64,000 bases of DNA, from positions 1 to 64,000 of the forward strand of contig DYEU01000023.1 in NCBI GenBank assembly GCA_020725555.1, in the 5' to 3' direction. The notes beneath the pieces are model-generated. The model was given only the letters and a program-made list of their open reading frames with translations. It did no database searches and was not told where the DNA came from. Origin of the DNA: Desulfatibacillum sp. (GTDB lineage Bacteria; Desulfobacterota; Desulfobacteria; Desulfobacterales; SpSt-501). The translations under genes and the position numbers were made by a program. Numbering within the stretch: the stretch's first letter is position 1; the number at the start of each line of letters is the position of its first letter. This document shows, one piece after another, positions 42,373-51,839 of the stretch.

Positions 42373-43335
42373 ATGACCGCCTTCATCGCCCGCAGCCTGA
42401 TCGAGAAGCTGGTGACGCTCTTCTTCGTCACCGTGGTCTCCTTTCTCATCGTCCACCTCGCCCCGGGCGAGCCGGCCCAGGTCGACCCGCTCAACCCGAA
42501 GTTCACGCCGGAAATGGTCGAGCGCTTCCGGCAAGCCTTCCACCTCGACCGGCCGCTTCCGGTCCAGTACGCCCTCTTCTACCGCGACCTCTTCACCGGC
42601 CGGAGCGTCTCCTGGAAGGACCATCGGCCGGTGCTGGAGAAGATCGCCGAGCGCTTTCGGAACAGCCTGCCCCTCTTCGTCGTGGGAACCCTGCTCACCT
42701 GGACGCTCGCCTTCCCGGTCGGCATCCGCGCCGCCGTGGGCCGCGGCGGCGCCTTCGACCGCGGCACGGCCTTCCTCGCCTACCTCCTCATTTCGATTCC
42801 CGGCTTTTTCTTCGCCTACCTGCTGATCCTGGCGGTCGTGAGCGCCTTCTCCGTCCCGGTGCTCGGCATGGAGACCTTCGGCTTCGAGGGGGCCCCGCTC
42901 CTGAACCGGGCAAACGACCGGATCTGGCACCTCCTCTTGCCCTCCGTGCTCGGGGCCGGCTCCGGCATCGCCGTCCTCTCGCGCTATGTCCGCAGCCAGA
43001 TGCTCGAGGTGGCCCACCAGGACTTCATCCGCACCGCCCGCGCCAAGGGCCTGCCCGAGGAGACGGTGCTCTACAAGCACGCCCTGAGAAACGCGCTGCT
43101 TCCCTTCATCACCATGTTCGGCCTGACGCTCCCCGGCCTGGTCGGCGGCTCGGTGATCATCGAGTCGATCTTCTCCTGGCCGGGTCTCGGCCGCATGGCC
43201 TACGAAGCGATCCTCGCCCGCGATTACCCGGTCATCCTCACCCTCAACTTCATCGCCGCCGTGCTCGTGTTGCTCGGAACCCTGCTCTCCGACCTCCTCT
43301 ACGCCGCGGCCGACCCGAGAATTCGGCTCGCATGA
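42373..43335 (+). CDS. dppB: Peptide ABC transporter permease, DppB/OppB family
   Basis: Predicted 320 aa. It has the family N-terminus (FFVTVVSFLIVHLAPGEPAQ) and about six helices. The EAA-type loop is RTARAKGLPEETVLYKHALR followed by NALLPFITMFGLTLPGLVGG. It forms the heterodimeric inner-membrane channel with the next permease. The stop overlaps the dppC start (ATGA). Confidence 0.9.
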   Translation: MTAFIARSLIEKLVTLFFVTVVSFLIVHLAPGEPAQVDPLNPKFTPEMVERFRQAFHLDRPLPVQYALFYRDLFTGRSVSWKDHRPVLEKIAERFRNSLPLFVVGTLLTWTLAFPVGIRAAVGRGGAFDRGTAFLAYLLISIPGFFFAYLLILAVVSAFSVPVLGMETFGFEGAPLLNRANDRIWHLLLPSVLGAGSGIAVLSRYVRSQMLEVAHQDFIRTARAKGLPEETVLYKHALRNALLPFITMFGLTLPGLVGGSVIIESIFSWPGLGRMAYEAILARDYPVILTLNFIAAVLVLLGTLLSDLLYAAADPRIRLA

Positions 43336-44495
43336 ACCCCGCCCCCCGTTGCCCGACGACCGCCTGCGCCCCCCCGGGAGGCCCGCCCCCCCGGCGCGGA
43401 CCGGCAGGGGCCTGGCGCGCCCTGGCCCGCAACCGCATGGCCCTCGGGGGGCTCGTGTTCTTCGCCGCCTTCGCCGCCTTCGCCGCCTTCGGGCTCTGGG
43501 CCACCGGCGGCCGCGCGCCGCTGTTCGACCCCGCCCGCGTCAGGCTGGAGGAGAGGCTTCGCCCCCCGCTCGCCCCCGTCTCGCCGGCTGCCGACCCGGA
43601 AGGCGCCCCGCCGTTCGGCCGCTACCTCCTGGGGACCGACGACCTGGGCAGGGACCTCTTCGCGCGCATGCTGGAAGGCGCCTGGGTGTCGCTCACGGTG
43701 GGGTTCATCGCCGTCGGCATCTCGGTGGCCGTCGGCATCCTCGCCGGCGGGATCGCCGGCTGCTGGGGCCGCCGCCCCGTCCGCCGGGGAACGGGGCTTG
43801 CGGCGGCGGCCCTCGCCGCGGGTGCGGTCCTCGCGGCCGGGGGGCAGGCTGCAGCGGGGCTTCTCCTGATCGCGGCCGGCCTCCTTTGCGGGCTTCGGGG
43901 GCGCCTCGGCCGCCTGCGCCCGCGCCCCGGGCCGCGGCGGGAAGAGGGCTGGCTCGAACGCCCGCTCCTCGACGTGGACGCCCTGATCATGCGCCTGGTC
44001 GACATCCTGCTCTGCTTTCCCACCTTTTTCCTCATCCTCACCGTGGTGGCCCTGCTGCCGCCGAGCATGGTCACGATCATGGTCGTGATCGGGCTGACGA
44101 GCTGGGAAGGCACCGCGCGCCTGGTGCGCGCCGAGCTCCTGTCGCTGCGGGAGCGGGAGTTCGTCGACGCCGCGCGCGCCCTCGGGGTCGGGGGCGTGCG
44201 CCTCCTCGTCCGCCACCTGCTGCCCAACGCCATGGCCCCCGTCCTCGTCACCGCCACGCTGGGCATCGCCTCGGCCATCCTGACCGAGTCCGCCCTGAGC
44301 TTCCTCGGCTTCGGCGTCCCCCCGCCGCACGCCACCTGGGGGAACCTTCTCGCCGACGGCCGGCGCTATCTGTTCGACGCCCCCTGGCTCACCCTCGTCC
44401 CCGGCGGGGCGATCCTCGTCGTCGTGCTGGCCTTCAACCTCTTCGGCGAGGGCCTGCGCGATCTCCTCAACCCGCAGGCCCGGGATCGGAGGTGA
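43332..44495 (+). CDS. dppC: Peptide ABC transporter permease, DppC/OppC family, with insertion
   Basis: Predicted 387 aa, longer than the usual 290-310. Family features are PFGRYLLGTDDLGRDLFARM, GAWVSLTVGFIAVGISVAVG, the EAA loop VDAARALGVGGVRLLVRHLL and SALSFLGFGVPPPHATWGN. Between residues about 147 and 211 there is an extra segment with two hydrophobic stretches (GLAAAALAAGAVLAAG and AAGLLLIAAGLLCGL) and an Arg-rich tail. It starts within dppB and is followed 4 bases later by the dppD start. Confidence 0.9.
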   Translation: MNPAPRCPTTACAPPGGPPPRRGPAGAWRALARNRMALGGLVFFAAFAAFAAFGLWATGGRAPLFDPARVRLEERLRPPLAPVSPAADPEGAPPFGRYLLGTDDLGRDLFARMLEGAWVSLTVGFIAVGISVAVGILAGGIAGCWGRRPVRRGTGLAAAALAAGAVLAAGGQAAAGLLLIAAGLLCGLRGRLGRLRPRPGPRREEGWLERPLLDVDALIMRLVDILLCFPTFFLILTVVALLPPSMVTIMVVIGLTSWEGTARLVRAELLSLREREFVDAARALGVGGVRLLVRHLLPNAMAPVLVTATLGIASAILTESALSFLGFGVPPPHATWGNLLADGRRYLFDAPWLTLVPGGAILVVVLAFNLFGEGLRDLLNPQARDRR

Positions 44496-44499
44496 CGCC

Positions 44500-45510
44500 G
44501 TGGAGGCCGTGCACCCCGCGCCGCTGCTCGAGATCGAAGGGCTGACCGTGGTCTTCCGGCGGGAGCGGGAGCGGTTCTTCGCCGTCGAGGGGCTCGATCT
44601 CGCCGTCGGCCGCGGGGAGACCGTGGGGCTCGTGGGGGAGTCCGGCTGCGGCAAGACCGTGACCGCCCTGGCCGTGATGGGCCTGTTGCCGCGGCCGGCC
44701 GCGGGGATCGCCGCCGGCCGCATTCGCTTCGACGGCATCGAGCTCGCAGACCCGCGGGCGGGCTATCCGCCGGGCATCCGCGGGCGGCGGGCGGCGATGG
44801 TCTTTCAGGAACCCCTCACCTCGCTCAACCCCGTCCTTGCGGTCGGCGAGCAGATCGCCGAGGTCCTCCGGTTCCACCTCGGGCTCCCCGCCGGGCAGGC
44901 GCGCGAGCGGGCGCGCGCGCTGCTTGCGGAAGTGCGGCTTTCACGGCCCGCGGAGCGCCTCGGCGACTACCCCCACCGGCTGAGCGGGGGCGAGCGCCAG
45001 CGGGTCATGATCGCGATCGCCCTTGCCTGCAGCCCCGATCTCCTCATCGCCGACGAGCCCACCACGGCCCTCGACGTCACCGTCCAGGCCCAGATCCTCG
45101 GCCTGCTCGGGGAGCTCAAGCGCCGCCGCCGCCTCGCCGTGCTCTATATCACCCACGATCTCGGCCTGGTGTCGCGGATCGCCGAGCGGGTGGCCGTGAT
45201 GTATGCGGGACAACTCGTCGAAGCCGGGCCCGCCGCGGCGGTCCTGAAGCAACCCCTCCACCCCTACACGCGCGCGCTGCTGGCGGCGCTTCCCGGGCCG
45301 CACAAGCGGGGCCGGCGGCTTGCCGCCATCCCCGGTGCGGTCCCCCATCCCGGGGCCCGGCCGGAGGGCTGTGCCTTCCACCCCCGCTGCCCGCTTGCAC
45401 TCGCCTCCTGCCGCCGGGAGCGGCCGCCGCTCGCCTGCGCCCCCGGCGGCCGCGCCGTGCGCTGCCCGGTCACCGCCGGGATCCCCGCCCCGGAGGGCCC
45501 CCGATCATGA
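44500..45510 (+). CDS. dppD: Peptide ABC transporter ATP-binding protein, DppD/OppD family
   Basis: Predicted 336 aa from GTG at 44500, with GGAGG upstream. The nucleotide-binding domain has Walker [13 protein letters not shown], the signature [16 protein letters not shown] and Walker [16 protein letters not shown]. The C-terminal oligopeptide-transporter domain has the conserved cysteines [14 protein letters not shown], which bind an Fe-S cluster in some Opp ATPases. It energises uptake together with DppF. Its stop overlaps the next start. Confidence 0.92.
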   Translation: MEAVHPAPLLEIEGLTVVFRRERERFFAVEGLDLAVGRGETVGLVGESGCGKTVTALAVMGLLPRPAAGIAAGRIRFDGIELADPRAGYPPGIRGRRAAMVFQEPLTSLNPVLAVGEQIAEVLRFHLGLPAGQARERARALLAEVRLSRPAERLGDYPHRLSGGERQRVMIAIALACSPDLLIADEPTTALDVTVQAQILGLLGELKRRRRLAVLYITHDLGLVSRIAERVAVMYAGQLVEAGPAAAVLKQPLHPYTRALLAALPGPHKRGRRLAAIPGAVPHPGARPEGCAFHPRCPLALASCRRERPPLACAPGGRAVRCPVTAGIPAPEGPRS

Positions 45511-46490
45511 AGGCGGCCGACACCGCGGCGGGGGAGCCGATCCTCGTCGCCGAAGAGCTCGTCAAGCGCTACCCGCCGGCCCGGGGCCGGAGCTTGCGGC
45601 CGGGCGGCTGGATCGAGGCCGTCTCCGGGGTTTCCCTCTCCTTGCGGCGCGGGGAGGCCCTCGGGCTCGTGGGCGAGTCGGGCTGCGGCAAGACGACGGT
45701 CGCCCGGATGCTCCTCAAGCTCCTTGCCCCCGACGCCGGGCGGATCCTCTACCGCGGGACGGACCTCGTCCCGCTCTCCGAGGCCGGGATGCGCCCCTTC
45801 CGGCGCCGGATCCAGATCGTCTTCCAGGACCCCTACGGCGCGCTCAACCCGCGCCTGACCGTCGGCGAAAGCCTGGAGGACGGGCTGCGGCTGGCCGGTC
45901 TCCGCGGCCGCGCGGCGATGCGGGAGCGGATCGGCCGGCTGCTCGAGCAGGTGGGGCTCCCCGCCTCCGCAGCGGGGCTCCATCCCCACGAGTTCAGCGG
46001 CGGCCAGCGCCAGCGGATCGGCATCGCCCGCGCCCTGAGCGTGGAGCCCGAGATCCTCGTCTGCGACGAGCCGGTCTCGGCCCTCGACGTCTCCATCCAG
46101 GCCCAGATCCTCAACCTGCTCGCCGACCTCCAGGAGGCGCTCGGCTTGAGCCTCCTCTTCATTTCGCACGACCTGAACGTCGTCGGCTACTTCTGCCGGC
46201 GCCTCGCGGTCATGGTCCGCGGCCGGATCGTGGAGACGGGGCCCGTGGAGGCCCTCTTCGGCTCCCCGCTCCACCCCTACACCCGCAGGCTGCTCGCGGC
46301 CGCTCCCGACCCGCAGCGGATCGGCGAAAGCGCCGGCCCGGAGACCGCCGCGGCAGCGGAGCCGCCCGCCTCCCCGGAGGCCTGCACCCTGTATCCCGCC
46401 TGCCCCGAGGCCCGTCCGGGCTGCCGGCGTTTTGCCGGCGGCTGGACGGACGCGGGCGGCGGCCATCGCGTGCGTTGCCTGCAGCCCTGA
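45507..46490 (+). CDS. dppF: Peptide ABC transporter ATP-binding protein, DppF/OppF family
   Basis: Predicted 327 aa. Walker A is [15 protein letters not shown], the signature is [16 protein letters not shown], and Walker B is [15 protein letters not shown]. The C-terminal Cys motif [14 protein letters not shown] parallels that of DppD. A short internal linker after [14 protein letters not shown] is typical of OppF proteins. It completes the binding protein-B-C-D-F order of the importer. An M24 peptidase gene follows 22 bases later. Confidence 0.92.
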   Translation: MKAADTAAGEPILVAEELVKRYPPARGRSLRPGGWIEAVSGVSLSLRRGEALGLVGESGCGKTTVARMLLKLLAPDAGRILYRGTDLVPLSEAGMRPFRRRIQIVFQDPYGALNPRLTVGESLEDGLRLAGLRGRAAMRERIGRLLEQVGLPASAAGLHPHEFSGGQRQRIGIARALSVEPEILVCDEPVSALDVSIQAQILNLLADLQEALGLSLLFISHDLNVVGYFCRRLAVMVRGRIVETGPVEALFGSPLHPYTRRLLAAAPDPQRIGESAGPETAAAAEPPASPEACTLYPACPEARPGCRRFAGGWTDAGGGHRVRCLQP

Positions 46491-46512
46491 GGCAGCGAGG
46501 AAAGGAGGGTTC

Positions 46513-47715
46513 ATGTCGGAACGCGCAGCCCGGACGACGCCCCGGGAGGAAATCGCGCGCCGCATCCGGGCGCTGCAGGAGGTGCTGGCGCAGCGGGGGA
46601 TCGACGCCGCGCTCATCCTCCAGAAGACGGATCTCTTCTACTACAGCGGCACGATCCAGCAGGGGGTGCTGGTCGTGCCGGTCGCGGGCGGGCCGCTGCT
46701 GCTCGTGAACCGCTCCTTGGCGCGGGCCCGCGCGGAGTCCCCGCTCGAGGCCGTGCTTCCGCTGGCGAGCCCCCGCGAGCTGCCGGCCCGGATGCGGGAG
46801 GCGGGGCTCCCCCCGCCGCGCCGGATCGGCCTGGAGCTCGATGTCCTCCCCGCGAACCTCTACTTCTTCTACTGCGGCCTCTTCGAGGGGGCCGAAGCCG
46901 TGGACGTCGCCGGCGACATCCGGCTGCTGCGCGCCGTCAAGTCCCCCTGGGAGATCGAACGGATCCGCGAGGCGGCCGCCCTCTCCGACCGGCTCGCCGG
47001 CCGCATGCCCGCGCTCCTGCGCGAGGGGATGACCGAGGTGGAGCTCGCGGGGCTCGTCGAGGCCGAGGCGCGGCGCCTGGGGCACCCGGGCATCGTGCGC
47101 ATGCGGCTCTGGGGAAGCGAGCTGTTCTACGGCCACCTCCTCTCCGGCCCCTCCGGCGCCGTGCCGAGCTACCTTTCCTCGCCGACCGGCGGGGAAGGCG
47201 TCGACCCCGCGACCGCGCAAAGCGCGGGCTTCCGGCGCATCGGCAGAAACGAGCCGATCCTCCTCGACTACGTCTTCGTCCGCGCGGGCTACATCTCGGA
47301 CCACGCCCGGATCTTCTCGCTCGGGCCGCTTCCCGGCGAGCTCGCGGCCGCCCACGAGGCCATGCTCGCGCTGCAGCGGCGCCTGCGCGAATTCGCCCGG
47401 CCCGGGGTTCCCTCGGGGGAGGTCTACGCGTTCGCCCTGGAGCAGGCGCAGGCCGCCGGTTACGGGGAGTATTTCATGGGGCACGGGCCGGAGCGCATCC
47501 GCTTCGTCGGCCACGGCGTGGGGCTCGAGCTCGACGAGTTCCCCTTCCTGAACGCGGGGCAGACGCTCGCCCTCGCCGAAAACATGGTGGTCGCGCTCGA
47601 GCCCAAGCTCGTCTTCCCGGGGATCGGGGTCGTGGGCGTCGAGAACACCCACCGGGTGACCGCGGCGGGGCTCGAGCCCTTCGGCCGTTATCCCGACGCG
47701 ATCACGGTCCTCTGA
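46513..47715 (+). CDS. M24-family metallopeptidase (Xaa-Pro aminopeptidase-like)
   Basis: Predicted 400 aa; AAAGGAGGGT lies just before ATG 46513. An N-terminal creatinase-like domain (DAALILQKTDLFYYSG) is followed by the pita-bread catalytic domain. The five metal ligands can be read: Asp in LDYVFVRAG, Asp in SDHARIF, His in GHGVGLELDE, Glu in VALEPKL and Glu in GVENTH. It probably removes N-terminal residues from Pro-containing peptides in the cytoplasm, which suits its place directly after the peptide importer. A related prolidase or other C-N hydrolase is possible. Confidence 0.88.
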   Translation: MSERAARTTPREEIARRIRALQEVLAQRGIDAALILQKTDLFYYSGTIQQGVLVVPVAGGPLLLVNRSLARARAESPLEAVLPLASPRELPARMREAGLPPPRRIGLELDVLPANLYFFYCGLFEGAEAVDVAGDIRLLRAVKSPWEIERIREAAALSDRLAGRMPALLREGMTEVELAGLVEAEARRLGHPGIVRMRLWGSELFYGHLLSGPSGAVPSYLSSPTGGEGVDPATAQSAGFRRIGRNEPILLDYVFVRAGYISDHARIFSLGPLPGELAAAHEAMLALQRRLREFARPGVPSGEVYAFALEQAQAAGYGEYFMGHGPERIRFVGHGVGLELDEFPFLNAGQTLALAENMVVALEPKLVFPGIGVVGVENTHRVTAAGLEPFGRYPDAITVL

Positions 47716-47739
47716 GGGCGGGCGCCGGGAAGTGCGCCC

Positions 47740-47768
47740 TTGACAGCCCGGGGGGGTTCCGGTAACCG
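47740..47768 (+). promoter_or_regulatory. Candidate promoter of the TRAP transporter operon
   Basis: Perfect TTGACA at 47740-47745, a 17-base spacer and TAACCG (weak) at 47763-47768. A small hairpin (GCGGGG-AAG-CCCCGC, 47786-47800) lies in the leader before the start at 47855. Confidence 0.4.
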
Positions 47769-47854
47769 TTTCTTTTCACGCAACCGCGGGGAAGCCCCGC
47801 CCCGGCACGCCCGACCGCCCCGCGGAACAACCCGTCACCCGAGGAGGAACCGCG

Positions 47855-48850
47855 ATGAAAAGACCCTGGATGGCCATGACCCTCGCGATCGTTGCATCGA
47901 CGGCGCTCGCGGCCGCGCCGGCCCTCGCCAAGACGACCTGGAAGGGGAACTCCGTCTGGCCGCCCAAGAACCATCACAGCGTCGGCCTGGTCGAGTTCGC
48001 CGAGATGGTGAAAAAGAGCACGAACGGCGAGCTCGAGATCGTGGTCGAGACCGGCGGGGCCCTGGGCTACAAGGGCCCGGAGCTGCTCAAGGTCGTCCGC
48101 GACGGGCTGCTGCCGCTCTCCGACATGCTGATCAGCGGGGTGGCGGGGGACGAAAAAGTCTTCCAGATCGTGACCCTCCCCTTTCTCGCGCTCGATTTCC
48201 AGGAGCTGCGCACGCTGATCGACCTCTGCTATCCCACCTTCGAAAAAACCGCCGAAAAATGGGGGCAGAAGATCCTCTACATCGCCCCCTGGCCCGGCGC
48301 CGGCATCTGGACCAAAAAAAAGGTGACCTCGCTCGCCGAGATGAAAGGGCTCAAGACGCGCACCTACGACAAGAACGGCGCACTCGTGATGGAGGCCGCC
48401 GGCGCGACCCCCTTCGCCCTGCCCTTCAGCGAGGTCTACTCCTCGCTGCAGACCGGCGTCATCGACTCCGTGCTCACCTCCTCGCCCACCGCGGTCGACG
48501 CCAAGTTCTGGGAAGTGCTCTCGTTCTACCAGCCGATTAACATCACGATCGCCACCGACATGGTGAACGTGAACCTGAACAGCTTCAAGAAACTGCCCAA
48601 GAACGCCCAGGACGAGCTGGTGAAAGCCGGCAAGGAAATGGAAAAGCGGATGTGGGACATGGTCGCCAAGCTCGACCGGGAGATGGTGGAGACCTGCAAC
48701 AAAAACGGCATCCAGACGGTTCCGCCCTCCAAGGAATTCATGGCCGACCTGACCCGGATCACCGAGAACATCCGCGCGGAGTGGTACAACATCGCCCCGC
48801 CGGAAGCGAAAGCGATCTACGACCAATTCCGCAAGAAGGTCGGCCGCTGA
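47855..48850 (+). CDS. dctP: TRAP transporter substrate-binding protein DctP
   Basis: Predicted 331 aa; GAGGAGGAACC precedes the ATG. The signal peptide (AIVASTALAAAPALA) predicts a periplasmic protein. DctP family features include FAEMVKKSTNGELEIVVE, a GPELLKVVRDGLLPLSDM region and FSEVYSSLQTGVIDSVLTS, where the conserved Arg and other residues bind a carboxylate ligand. The ligand is probably an organic acid; its identity is not readable. It is followed by a long hairpin and then the two permease genes. Confidence 0.92.
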   Translation: MKRPWMAMTLAIVASTALAAAPALAKTTWKGNSVWPPKNHHSVGLVEFAEMVKKSTNGELEIVVETGGALGYKGPELLKVVRDGLLPLSDMLISGVAGDEKVFQIVTLPFLALDFQELRTLIDLCYPTFEKTAEKWGQKILYIAPWPGAGIWTKKKVTSLAEMKGLKTRTYDKNGALVMEAAGATPFALPFSEVYSSLQTGVIDSVLTSSPTAVDAKFWEVLSFYQPINITIATDMVNVNLNSFKKLPKNAQDELVKAGKEMEKRMWDMVAKLDREMVETCNKNGIQTVPPSKEFMADLTRITENIRAEWYNIAPPEAKAIYDQFRKKVGR

Positions 48851-48863
48851 ACGCGGCGCAGGC

Positions 48864-48896
48864 GGCCGGCCGGCGGCGGACCGCCGCCGGCCGGCC
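48864..48896 (+). repeat. Perfect 16+1+16 inverted repeat between dctP and dctQ
   Basis: Two 16-base GC-only arms are exact reverse complements around a single A at 48880, just after the dctP stop. There is no U-run, so this is not a typical terminator. Such hairpins after a binding-protein gene often stabilise its mRNA and lower permease expression. Confidence 0.85.
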
Positions 48897-48982
48897 CTTG
48901 CCCGGGTGCGGGCTGCGGGGCGCCGGCCGGGCGGAGTGCAGCCCCCGCGGCGATGGCGCCGATTGAGGGAAAGAACGCGACC

Positions 48983-49516
48983 ATGAAAGGGATCGTCCGG
49001 GCCTCCCGCGTCCTCTCCGGCTGGGGGGGCTGGATCGCCGCGGCGGCGATGACGGCGGGCCTGGCCCTCGTTCTCGCGGAGATCTTCGCCCGCGGCCTCT
49101 TCAACCGCACCCTCTACATCACCGAGGAGTACTCGGGCTACCTGATGTGCGTGCTGACGTTCTGCTCGCTCGCCTACACCCTGCGCGAAAAGGGGCACAT
49201 CCGCATGGTGTTCCTGCTCCGGGCCCTTTCCGCGCGGGGGCGCCTGCGGCTCAATTTCGTCTGCCACGCGGTCGGCTTCCTCTTCGGCATCGGCTTCACC
49301 GGCTACTGCTTCGGCTTCTTCTGGGACTCGGTCGTCAGCGGCAGCCAGTCGATGCAGGTCTCGGAGACCTACCTCGCCGTCCCGCAGTTCTTCATGCCCC
49401 TGGGAGCGCTGCTGCTCGCGTTCCAGTTCCTGGGCGAGCTTGTGCGCGATTGGCTCGTCCTGCGCGGCGTCGAAGAAGGCGAGACGGCCCTGGCCGAGGA
49501 GGACCTCGGGCGCTGA
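48983..49516 (+). CDS. dctQ: TRAP transporter small permease DctQ
   Basis: Predicted 177 aa from ATG at 48983 (GAGGGAAAG upstream); an in-frame ATG at 48953 lacks a ribosome-binding site. Four helices are visible, beginning with GGWIAAAAMTAGLALVLAEI. The family pattern TEEYSGYLMCVLTFCSLAYT and LREKGHIRMVFLL is clear. It partners the large permease in the inner membrane. 132 bases separate dctP from this start, largely occupied by the hairpin. Confidence 0.9.
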   Translation: MKGIVRASRVLSGWGGWIAAAAMTAGLALVLAEIFARGLFNRTLYITEEYSGYLMCVLTFCSLAYTLREKGHIRMVFLLRALSARGRLRLNFVCHAVGFLFGIGFTGYCFGFFWDSVVSGSQSMQVSETYLAVPQFFMPLGALLLAFQFLGELVRDWLVLRGVEEGETALAEEDLGR

Positions 49517-49556
49517 CCCGCAAGCGCCCGGTTTCGGCCGCGGGAGGAAACGCCCC

Positions 49557-50861
49557 ATGGATTTCACCGTCGTCGCGCTCAGCCTGGCCGCTCTGCTGGT
49601 TGTTTTCCTGGGCGGGTCCGTGTGGATCGGGATCGCCCTCTTTCTCGCGGGCGCGGGCGGTTTTCTCCTCTTCACCGATCTCCCCTTCGGGAGCATCCTC
49701 GCCAACATCTCCTGGAACAACACGAGCGGCTCGGCGATGATGGCGCTTCCCTTCTTCGTGTGGATGGGGGAGATCCTCTTCCGCAGCCGCATCTCCGCGA
49801 ACCTCTTCAACGGGCTCGCGCCCTGGATGGACGCCATCCCCGGCCGGCTGATCCACGTGAACATCCTCGCCTGCACCTTCTTCGCCGCGGTGAGCGGCTC
49901 CTCGGCGGCGACGACCGCCACCGTGGGCAAGATCACCGTCCCCGAGCTCCAGAAACGCGGCTACAACCGCATGCTCGCCACGGGATCGCTCGCCGGCGCG
50001 GGAACGCTCGGCTTCATGATCCCGCCCAGCATGATGATGCTCGTCTACGGCATCATCGGGGACGTGAGCATCGGCAAGCTCTTCATCGCGGGCTTCATCC
50101 CGGGCTTCCTGATCGCCGGGCTCTTCAGCGCCTACGTCTTCGTCCTCTGCCTCATCCGACCGGAGCTCGCCCCCCGCGGCGAAGACCGCTACCGCTGGTC
50201 GCAGCGGCTGCAGGCGGTGCCCCAGATCCTGCCCGTCGTGCTCTTGATCCTGGTGGTGCTGGGGAGCATCTATGCGGGCTGGGCGACCCCGACCGAGGCG
50301 GGCGCCGTGGGGGTCGCGGGCTCGCTCGTCTTCGCGCTCGCCACCGGCGGCTTCAGCCGGCAGGCCTTCCGCGACAGCCTCCTCGGCGGGGTCAAGACGA
50401 CGAGCATGATCATGCTGATCGTCATGGGCGCGGCCTACCTCTCGGTCGTCGTGGGCTACCTCGGCATCACCCGCAAGCTCACGACCGCCGTGACCGAGAT
50501 GGGCCTCTCCCCCTACATGCTGATCGTGATCCTCACGCTGCTCTACATCGCGCTGGGCTGCCTGATCGACGGCTTTTCGATGATCGTCATGACGACCCCC
50601 ATCGTGCTGCCGCTGATCCAGACGGCGGGCTTCGACCCCGTCTGGTTCGGCATCTACCTCGTGCTGATGATCGAGCTCGCTCAGATCACCCCGCCCGTCG
50701 GCTTCAACCTCTTCGTGATCAGCGGCCTGAACAACGACGACATCCTGCGCATCGCCAAGGCCGCCCTGCCGTTTTTCCTGCTGATGTGCCTGGTCGTGGT
50801 GATCATCACGGTCTGGCCGCAGGTCGTGCTCTATCTGCCGGGGCTGATGAAAGGAAAGTAG
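49557..50861 (+). CDS. dctM: TRAP transporter large permease DctM
   Basis: Predicted 434 aa from ATG at 49557, preceded by GGGAGGAAAC. About 12 helices are visible. DctM motifs include LPFFVWMGEILFRS, FFAAVSGSSAATTATVG, GTLGFMIPPSMMMLVYG and ITPPVGFNLFVISGL. It is the sodium-coupled transport subunit. It ends 16 bases from the convergent pxpC stop. Confidence 0.93.
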   Translation: MDFTVVALSLAALLVVFLGGSVWIGIALFLAGAGGFLLFTDLPFGSILANISWNNTSGSAMMALPFFVWMGEILFRSRISANLFNGLAPWMDAIPGRLIHVNILACTFFAAVSGSSAATTATVGKITVPELQKRGYNRMLATGSLAGAGTLGFMIPPSMMMLVYGIIGDVSIGKLFIAGFIPGFLIAGLFSAYVFVLCLIRPELAPRGEDRYRWSQRLQAVPQILPVVLLILVVLGSIYAGWATPTEAGAVGVAGSLVFALATGGFSRQAFRDSLLGGVKTTSMIMLIVMGAAYLSVVVGYLGITRKLTTAVTEMGLSPYMLIVILTLLYIALGCLIDGFSMIVMTTPIVLPLIQTAGFDPVWFGIYLVLMIELAQITPPVGFNLFVISGLNNDDILRIAKAALPFFLLMCLVVVIITVWPQVVLYLPGLMKGK

Positions 50862-50876
50862 CGGAGGGGACGGGAT

Positions 50877-51836
50877 TCAGCGGGGAAGCGGCGGCCGGAA
50901 GGCCGCGCGCACCCGTTCCTCGAGGTGCGCAAGGAGACGCACGGCCTCCTCGAGGGTGACGGCCTCGAAGCGCACCTCGTCCCCGGGCATGATCTGGCCG
51001 AGCCGGTGGAGATCCGCCGCGATCACCGTCGCCGGCTTGCGGTAGCCGCCCGAGACCGTCTCGTTGAGGAGGATGATGGGCTGACCGTCGGCGGGAAGCT
51101 GGATCGCCCCCGCGACGATGCCCTCGGAGATGATCGAGTCCGGCGCGCCGGGCCTTGCCGGCACGGTCGGCCCCTGCAGCCGGAGGCCGGTGCGGTCGGA
51201 ATCGGGGGAGACGGTGAAGACGGAGGAAAGCAGCCGGTTGCGCCCCTCCTCCGCGAGCATCTCCTCCTGAGGCCCCCACAGGATGCGCAACCGCCAGGGC
51301 GGGCCGTCGTAGCCGGCGGCCGCGGGGTCGAATTCCCGCTCCTCCCCCGCTGCGGCCGGCTCGCCGGCGGCGAGGAGATCGCCCTTCCTCAAGGCGCGGC
51401 CCTGGAAACCGCCGAAGCCCGAGGTGAGGTTGGTGCTTCGGCTGCCGAGCACCTCGGGGACGTCGATCCCCCCGGCGACGGCGACGTAGGCCCTGAGGCC
51501 CCGGCGCGGCCCGGCGAAGGAGAGGACCTGCCCCGCCCGCACGGCGGCCCCCCTCCACAGCGGGATATCCCCGCCGTCGAGCTTCGGCTCGAGATCGCCG
51601 CCGCAGACGGCAAGGCGTGTGTCGCGGAGCACGCGCAGCTTGAGCCCCATGAGGGTCGTCTCCAGCACGGCGTCCCCCGGCGGGTTCCCGACGAGGAGGT
51701 TCGCCGTGCGCGCGGCGAGCGCATCCACGGCGCCGCTCGCCGCGACCCCCCAGCGGGCATAGCCGAAACGCCCGAGGTCCTGGACGGTGGTCAGCAGGCC
51801 GGGGGCCAGCACTTCCAGAAGGGGTGCACCCGCCAT
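50877..51836 (-). CDS. pxpC: PxpC, 5-oxoprolinase subunit C (biotin-dependent carboxyltransferase family)
   Basis: Predicted 319 aa KipA/YbgK family protein. Markers are LEVLAPGLLTTVQDLGRFGY at the N-terminus, LVGNPPGDAVLE, and late GGYRKPATVIAADLHRLGQ. With PxpA and PxpB it forms the ATP-dependent 5-oxoprolinase that opens pyroglutamate to glutamate. The three genes run A-B-C on the minus strand, with PxpC last and 3 bases from PxpB. No Shine-Dalgarno of note; translation is probably coupled. Confidence 0.92.
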   Translation of the reverse strand: MAGAPLLEVLAPGLLTTVQDLGRFGYARWGVAASGAVDALAARTANLLVGNPPGDAVLETTLMGLKLRVLRDTRLAVCGGDLEPKLDGGDIPLWRGAAVRAGQVLSFAGPRRGLRAYVAVAGGIDVPEVLGSRSTNLTSGFGGFQGRALRKGDLLAAGEPAAAGEEREFDPAAAGYDGPPWRLRILWGPQEEMLAEEGRNRLLSSVFTVSPDSDRTGLRLQGPTVPARPGAPDSIISEGIVAGAIQLPADGQPIILLNETVSGGYRKPATVIAADLHRLGQIMPGDEVRFEAVTLEEAVRLLAHLEERVRAAFRPPLPR

Positions 51837-51839
51837 CGC

